This document shows, piece after piece, positions 8,132-11,040 of a stretch of DNA of 11,040 nucleotides. Below the pieces are notes generated by a model. That model was not told where the DNA came from. It searched no databases and saw only the letters and a list, made by a program, of their open reading frames with translations. Every line of letters starts with the position of its first letter. Position 1 is the first letter of the stretch. The translations under genes were made by a program, and so were the position numbers. This DNA is from Clostridia bacterium. GTDB taxonomy: Bacteria > Bacillota > Clostridia > Oscillospirales > CAG-272. The stretch covers positions 1 through 11,040 of the forward strand of contig CAAEBS010000148.1 of the NCBI GenBank assembly GCA_900754175.1, read 5' to 3'.

Positions 8132-8147
8132 ATCGGAGGTCGATTTT

Positions 8148-8819
8148 ATGAATCGGACATTCAACACCAAAAGACTGACCGTATCGGCAGTCATGCTGGC
8201 ACTTTCCACGGTGCTGGCGATCGTATGCGCACTCATTCCGTTCCTCAACCTGCCGTTCGGAGGCGGCTTTACCATTGCCAGTATGCTTCCGATCGTGGTG
8301 GTTGCGTATATGTACGGCGTGAAGTGGGGGCTTTTCGTTTCCTTTACCTACTCGGTCGTGCAGATCATTATGGATCTGGCGCTCGGTGCCAAAGGCTCCA
8401 CGCTGATTGCGCTCTTTACCCCGAACTCGGACAGCTACATGGGACTTGTGCAGGCGATCTTCATTCTTCTGCTGGACTATCTGGTTGCCTATACCGTTCT
8501 CGGCTTCGGCGGCGTCTTCCGCAACCGCTTCAAGAGCAAGACCGCCTCGCTCTGCCTTGGCGTCGTGGTGGCGCTGGCTCTGCGGTATCTGGTGCACATT
8601 ATTTCCGGCTATATCTTCTACGGCGCATGGGCAGAGTGGTTCTTCTCGCAGGAGGGCTTTGCCATGGGCAACTGGATTCTGGACCGTGTCAGCGGACAGG
8701 CGCTGGCGCTTCTGTACTCGGTGGTCTATAACGGCTTGTATATGATTCCGGAGATCATCATCACCGCTCTGGCGGCAGTTCTGGTCTCCCGCATCCCGCA
8801 GATCAAAAAAGAGGTCTGA
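8148..8819 (+). CDS. thiT: Thiamine-specific ECF transporter S component ThiT
   Basis: Membrane substrate-binding subunit that captures thiamine outside the cell and works with a shared EcfA-EcfA'-EcfT energising module, which is not encoded in this window. The 223-residue protein is almost entirely hydrophobic, with about six predicted membrane helices. It carries the family pattern PFGGGFTIASMLPIVVVAY followed by GVKWG, and the later LRYLVHIISGYIFYGAWAEW segment, where ThiT proteins place aromatic and His residues around thiamine. Helix 1 carries the AxxxALS-type motif (VMLALS) by which S components dock to EcfT. The ATG at 8148 follows GGAGG (8135-8139) by 8 bases. The upstream TPP riboswitch strongly supports thiamine as substrate. 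No clear terminator separates it from rnpB, so some read-through into rnpB is possible. Confidence 0.95.
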   Translation: MNRTFNTKRLTVSAVMLALSTVLAIVCALIPFLNLPFGGGFTIASMLPIVVVAYMYGVKWGLFVSFTYSVVQIIMDLALGAKGSTLIALFTPNSDSYMGLVQAIFILLLDYLVAYTVLGFGGVFRNRFKSKTASLCLGVVVALALRYLVHIISGYIFYGAWAEWFFSQEGFAMGNWILDRVSGQALALLYSVVYNGLYMIPEIIITALAAVLVSRIPQIKKEV

Positions 8820-8839
8820 GGCTTGCCTTGCCGGCAGGC

Positions 8840-8868
8840 TTGACAAAAGCGAAAAAATATGGTATAAT
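8840..8868 (+). promoter_or_regulatory. Consensus sigma-A promoter of rnpB
   Basis: TTGACA (8840-8845), exactly 17 bases and TATAAT (8863-8868), with an extended TG in ATATGGTATAAT. Both boxes are perfect, as expected for a highly expressed stable RNA. The start is near 8875. Confidence 0.92.
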
Positions 8869-8874
8869 ACCCCC

Positions 8875-9221
8875 GTAACTCTGCCGAGCGACTGCGCAGT
8901 ATGGCGCCGAAAGGTATTACTGTGAGGAAAGTCCGGGCTTCATAGGGCAGGATAGCTGATAACGTCAGCCGGAGGCGACTCCCGGGAAAGTGCAACAGAA
9001 AGAAACCGCCCGCAAGGGAAAGGATGGAAAGGCGAGGTAAGAGCTCACCCACTCCTATGGTAACATAGGTTTGCTGTAAACCCTATCCGAAGCAACACCG
9101 TAGCGGATGGTCTGCCCGACACAGGTCCGCAGGTGGCACGGGGAAACCCGAAGCCTGACGGTGACGTCAGGCGAAGATAGATGGTCGCTTAAGACAGAAC
9201 CCGGCTTACAGACAGAGTTAC
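8875..9221 (+). ncRNA. rnpB: RNase P RNA, bacterial type (probably class A)
   Basis: Catalytic RNA of ribonuclease P, which removes 5' leaders from precursor tRNAs together with the RnpA protein (not in this window). Conserved blocks are present: GAGGAAAGTCCGGGCT (8924-8939), ACAGAAA with ACCGCC, GGTAAGAGCTCACC, AAACCCTATCCGAAGCAACACC and the 3' block ACAGAACCCGGCTTACAG (9194-9211). The ends pair as P1: GTAACTCTG (8875-8883) with CAGAGTTAC (9213-9221), nine base pairs. A GTGA tetraloop on a long stem (around 9155-9175) looks like P18, which supports class A. Length is about 347 bases. The mature ends are inferred from P1 and the promoter. Confidence 0.96.
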
Positions 9222-9259
9222 AAAAACAGGCATACAGAATTCTGTGTGCCTGTTTTTTT
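9222..9259 (+). terminator. Symmetrical intrinsic terminator of rnpB, probably bidirectional
   Basis: AAAAACAGGCATACAGAA and its complement form a long hairpin centred at 9239/9240 with one U-G pair, ending in seven T on the plus strand. The five A at its left become T on the minus strand, so it can also end the facing small gene, whose stop lies 7 bases away. Confidence 0.9.
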
Positions 9260-9265
9260 GCGCTT

Positions 9266-9526
9266 TCAGCTATCGTCGTTTTCCCGCAGGGTAAGCTCGA
9301 TCAGAAGTCCGCCGAGGAAGACGAGGAGAAGGCTCATCAGGGGATATTCCAGATACGGGAGCCAATTTTCCCGGAGCATGGCGGCGGAAACCGGACCGGT
9401 GCGCTCAAAGCTTAAAAAAATAAAGCAAAGCTGGCAGAAAACGGCGTAGACCCCGGCGATGAGAAAGCGGAAAGTCCCGGGAAAGAGCGCCGGCTTTTTT
9501 TCTGTTTTCCGGAGAGGGTGTGTCAT
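9266..9526 (-). CDS. Small two-helix membrane protein, function unknown
   Basis: I do not recognise this 86-residue protein. The N-terminus is basic (MTHPLRKTEKKP). Two hydrophobic helices are predicted at about 19-40 (FLIAGVYAVFCQLCFIFLSF) and 61-80 (YPLMSLLLVFLGGLLIELTL). They are joined by a short loop containing ENWLPYLEYP, and the tail is acidic (RENDDS). Charge distribution suggests both ends are cytoplasmic. The start at 9526 is well supported by a perfect AGGAGG (9533-9538, minus) 6 bases upstream and a promoter about 95 bases upstream. A longer reading from 9613 would begin almost at the predicted transcription start and is unlikely. It faces rnpB and shares its terminator. It could be a small integral membrane regulator or an unnoticed subunit; nothing in the context decides. 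Confidence 0.8.
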   Translation of the reverse strand: MTHPLRKTEKKPALFPGTFRFLIAGVYAVFCQLCFIFLSFERTGPVSAAMLRENWLPYLEYPLMSLLLVFLGGLLIELTLRENDDS

Positions 9527-9621
9527 GCGGAACCTCCTATGTATCATTATGAAATATGAATTTTTCGCCCTTTCGTCTCCGGTTTTGACGCATTTTCGGA
9601 GGAGCGGCGACATTTATCTTT

Positions 9622-9650
9622 ATTATACGGGAAAATCCGTGCTTTTTCAA
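9622..9650 (-). promoter_or_regulatory. Sigma-A promoter of the small membrane protein gene
   Basis: On the minus strand, TTGAAA (9645-9650), a 17-base spacer and TATAAT (9622-9627). The predicted start is near 9615. This is an independent sign that the small gene is real. Confidence 0.8.
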
Positions 9651-9668
9651 GCCAAAAAATCCGGAATC

Positions 9669-9712
9669 TTTCCCGGAAAATTCCTGCCGACCGGCAGAAA
9701 AAGTCCGGGAAA
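9669..9712. repeat. Nested stem-loop in the spacer
   Basis: TTTCCCGGA (9669-9677) pairs perfectly with TCCGGGAAA (9704-9712). Inside, CTGCC (9684-9688) pairs with GGCAG (9693-9697) around GACC. The two stems are separated by a symmetrical 6-by-6 A-rich internal loop. No T-run follows on the plus strand. Confidence 0.5.
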
Positions 9713-9749
9713 AAATAAAAAAACGACCGGAAACTGCATAAATTTCCGG
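9710..9749 (-). terminator. Candidate minus-strand intrinsic terminator without an obvious gene
   Basis: On the minus strand CCGGAAA and TTTCCGG form a 7-base-pair stem (9727-9733 with 9743-9749) with a 9-base loop. TCG, seven T, one A and six T follow. Shape and direction fit a terminator for minus-strand transcription, but no minus-strand gene is recognised to its right in this window. Confidence 0.5.
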
Positions 9750-9884
9750 CTCTTTACAAAAAAATCAGCGTGCTTGAATAAAAACGGCATAAATATCCGG
9801 AAAATCAGGAATTTTACGGAAAATTCTTTGGAAATATGCAGAACTCTGCAAAAATCTTAATCGGGAAGCAGAAAAAATTTCCTG

Positions 9885-9890
9885 TATAAT
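9885..9890 (+). promoter_or_regulatory. Probable -10 box for the hypothetical gene at 9949
   Basis: TATAAT at 9885-9890 lies about 60 bases before the start codon. No good -35 box is seen at 16-18 bases spacing (TCGGGA region), so this promoter may be weak or activator-dependent. Confidence 0.45.
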
Positions 9891-9948
9891 AAAAGCAACC
9901 GGTTACATACAGAGGAATTGATTCCCGCAAAGAAAGAGAGGTAAAAAA

Positions 9949-10227
9949 ATGAAAAATTTCAAAACGATCTGCCCGGAGGCTGTATTGCGGAAAGAAAATC
10001 AGAGAGAGGAGGACAGGGGAGCGCTGGTCACGTTGCGTATCGGAGAGGTGGAAAAGCCTGTGGTCTATGTGGGAAACCGGGAGGACGCCGATTTTGCCGT
10101 TCTGGAGGGTTCCCGGGAGGAGGCGGAACGCTTTTTCGACACGCTGTGGGAGGAGGGCTTGTCGCCGATTCATCTGGCAGACGCCGTAAAGGACTATAAT
10201 TTTGCGGAAAAATGCGAAAATCTTTGA
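9949..10227 (+). CDS. Small hypothetical protein, possibly DUF6514-like
   Basis: A 92-residue, acidic, soluble protein with no signal peptide or membrane helix. The first half has a short strand pattern (ALVTLRIGEVEKPVVYVG). The second half looks helical (SREEAERFFDTLWEEG) and ends with LSPIHLADAVKDYN. That C-terminal pattern recalls a small Firmicute family of unknown function (I think DUF6514), but this is from memory and uncertain. The start at 9949 follows GAGAGG (9936-9941) by 7 bases. Codon use is like the neighbours, and no overlapping stronger gene competes. It precedes nrdR by 145 bases, but nrdR has its own promoter, so co-transcription is not required. Confidence 0.75.
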   Translation: MKNFKTICPEAVLRKENQREEDRGALVTLRIGEVEKPVVYVGNREDADFAVLEGSREEAERFFDTLWEEGLSPIHLADAVKDYNFAEKCENL

Positions 10228-10234
10228 AAAGGGC

Positions 10235-10263
10235 TTTACTTTCCTGTGAAAATATGGTAAAAT
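10235..10263 (+). promoter_or_regulatory. Sigma-A promoter of nrdR
   Basis: TTTACT (10235-10240), a 17-base spacer and TAAAAT (10258-10263) with an extended TG giving ATATGGTAAAAT. The start near 10270 leaves a leader of about 100 bases. No clear NrdR box is seen around it. Confidence 0.7.
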
Positions 10264-10280
10264 ACGCATAGTGGGAAGAA

Positions 10281-10300
10281 CCCGCCGGTTTTCCGGCGGG
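10281..10300 (+). other. GC-rich hairpin near the 5' end of the nrdR leader
   Basis: CCCGCCGG (10281-10288), a TTTT loop and CCGGCGGG (10293-10300) form a perfect 8-base-pair stem about 11 bases into the predicted transcript. GGATCCC follows and there is no T-run, so it is not a standard terminator. It may stabilise the mRNA or bind a regulator. Confidence 0.6.
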
Positions 10301-10372
10301 GGATCCCGATTCAAAAGCCCGGTCTGGTTCCTGTGCGGAGCAGTGGGCGTAGCGGAAAGGCAGAGAAAAACT

Positions 10373-10825
10373 ATGAAATGTCCGGCGTGTGGTTTTCCCG
10401 ACAGCAAGGTGGTGGATTCCCGTCCGATCGAGGAGGGGAACAGCATCCGCAGGCGGCGGGAATGTCTTGCCTGTCAGAAACGTTTTACCACGTTTGAGAC
10501 GATTGAAACGGTGCAGATCATCGTGACCAAGAAAAACGGGACCAAGGAGCTGTTCGACCGGAACAAGCTTCTGTCGGGTCTTTTGAAAGCGTGCGAAAAG
10601 CGCCCGGTCAATGCGGAGGAGATCGTGTTTGAGATCGAGTCCGAGCTTCAGAATTCGCTTGTGACCGAGATCACGACTACCGAGATCGGTGAGATTGCTA
10701 TGAACAAGCTCAAGGCAAAGGACGAGGTTGCCTATGTGCGCTTTGCCTCGGTCTACCGGGAGTTCAAAGACATCGAAACCTTCCTCGCCGAGCTGAAACA
10801 GCTCTCCAAAAAGTCTGAGGAATGA
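10373..10825 (+). CDS. nrdR: Transcriptional repressor NrdR
   Basis: NrdR is a nucleotide-sensing repressor of ribonucleotide reductase genes that binds NrdR boxes when loaded with ATP/dATP. The protein has 150 residues, the usual family length. Its zinc ribbon has C3-P-A-C6 and C31-L-A-C34 and ends KRFTTFE, and between the Cys pairs lies the basic RRRRE patch typical of the DNA-contact region. An ATP-cone domain follows from about residue 46 (VTKKNGTKELFDRNKL) to about 136, with the conserved VAYVRFASVYREF. The ATG at 10373 is chosen because it begins MKCPACG, as in the family. The ribosome site AAAGG (10356-10360) is 12 bases away, rather far, so translation may be modest. No reductase gene is in the window. 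Confidence 0.96.
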   Translation: MKCPACGFPDSKVVDSRPIEEGNSIRRRRECLACQKRFTTFETIETVQIIVTKKNGTKELFDRNKLLSGLLKACEKRPVNAEEIVFEIESELQNSLVTEITTTEIGEIAMNKLKAKDEVAYVRFASVYREFKDIETFLAELKQLSKKSEE

Positions 10826-10833
10826 GGGGAGTG

Positions 10834-10906
10834 CCGGGGAAAACTTTTCTGGAGAAAAGTTTCCCCCGGACCCCTTTCAAAAGACTTTTGGGCAAGGGAG
10901 AGGGGT
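10834..10906. repeat. Double-palindrome intergenic element after nrdR
   Basis: The first hairpin has arms 10834-10850 and 10853-10869 (CCGGGGAAAACTTTTCT with AGAAAAGTTTCCCCCGG), complementary at 16 of 17 positions. The second is nested: ACCCCT (10870-10875) with AGGGGT (10901-10906), enclosing CAAAAG-A-CTTTTG (10878-10890). No T-run follows. The pattern resembles dispersed intergenic repeats I recall from gut Ruminococcaceae, which is memory and not a search. Confidence 0.6.
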
Positions 10907-10961
10907 AAGTGTTGCCGGATTGTTTTACCGTTGCGGAAGTTTGCGGAATGGGTCTGTGCGC

Positions 10962-11040
10962 TCGACGATTGGAGATCCCGACCTGCGGTCGCCCTCCGGG
11001 TTCGACTCCGGGCTGTTGCCCTCCGCTCAGGATGACACGA
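10962..11040. repeat. GC-rich palindromic element at the right edge
   Basis: It contains CGACC-TGC-GGTCG (10979-10991) and CCGG-GTTCGACT-CCGG (10996-11011), and ends with CTCAGGATGACACGA. The GGAGATC...CTCAGGATGACA layout resembles short dispersed intergenic repeats common in bacterial genomes. It reaches the window edge, so its end is not seen. Confidence 0.4.

Larger units (their letters stand above)
9651..9880. other. Non-coding, AT-rich, hairpin-rich spacer between divergent small genes
   Basis: No believable gene is seen. The stretch holds four inverted repeats (9669-9712, 9727-9749, 9809-9826, 9837-9850). The string CGGAAAAT occurs three times (near 9674, 9798 and 9817), and related CCGGAA forms occur at 9661 and 9727. 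Confidence 0.55.

Noticed and set aside
9459..9860. 133-codon open frame on the plus strand
   Set aside because: It runs against the well-supported small membrane-protein gene and its promoter, and its composition is that of translated AT-rich spacer.
10271..10372. Longer N-terminus for NrdR from the GTG at 10271
   Set aside because: NrdR proteins begin at MKCPxCG, and the GTG sits at the predicted transcript start within a few bases of the leader hairpin.
9814..10446. 210-codon open frame on the minus strand
   Set aside because: It lies opposite the 9949 gene and the start of nrdR, and has no recognisable domain.
10931..10948. Two TTGCGGAA copies 10 bases apart
   Set aside because: Only two copies, with no nearby promoter or gene to give them meaning; chance is the simplest explanation.
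10990..11013. GGTTCGACTCC-like string resembling a tRNA T-arm
   Set aside because: The stem has a G-G mismatch, and no anticodon arm, D-arm or acceptor stem can be built around it.

Overview
The window looks like chromosomal housekeeping DNA from an anaerobic Clostridia-type Firmicute, most likely in the Ruminococcaceae/Oscillospiraceae (this placement is inference). The reasons are fairly GC-rich genes with strong GGAGG-type ribosome sites, sigma-A promoters, a pyruvate phosphate dikinase of the Clostridium symbiosum type, pth-mfd gene order, an ECF-type thiamine transporter under a TPP riboswitch, and a stand-alone nrdR. I see no phage, insertion sequence, CRISPR array or tRNA.

Layout. At 1-1831 on the minus strand lie the first 610 residues of ppdK; its end is off the left edge. 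A divergent intergenic region (1832-2198) carries one promoter for ppdK and one for the plus-strand operon pth (2199-2870) - mfd (2867-6442), whose genes overlap by ATGA. Next is a monocistronic-looking gene for a secreted lipoprotein of the PrsA/SurA parvulin type (6595-7902), with its own promoter. Then come a promoter, a TPP riboswitch, an intrinsic terminator and thiT (7938-8819). A near-perfect promoter then drives the RNase P RNA gene rnpB (8875-9221), closed by a symmetrical terminator that also serves the facing small membrane-protein gene (9266-9526, minus). An AT-rich, non-coding, hairpin-rich stretch (about 9651-9880) separates that gene from a small hypothetical gene (9949-10227). 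nrdR (10373-10825) follows with its own promoter and a GC-rich leader hairpin. The right end (10826-11040) is non-coding and holds two imperfect-palindrome elements that look like dispersed intergenic repeats.

How the parts relate. Most units are independent housekeeping functions: PPi-linked glycolysis/gluconeogenesis (PPDK), rescue of stalled peptidyl-tRNA (Pth), transcription-coupled repair (Mfd), extracytoplasmic protein folding (PrsA-like), thiamine uptake (ThiT), tRNA 5' maturation (RNase P) and control of ribonucleotide reductase genes (NrdR). Four of the promoters share the extended -10 string TATGGTAWAAT.

I do not see a clear new multi-gene system. The least explained items are the repeat-bearing insertion in the parvulin lipoprotein, the small two-helix membrane protein facing rnpB, the structured spacer at 9651-9880 with an orphan minus-strand terminator, the nrdR leader hairpin and the two right-end repeat elements.
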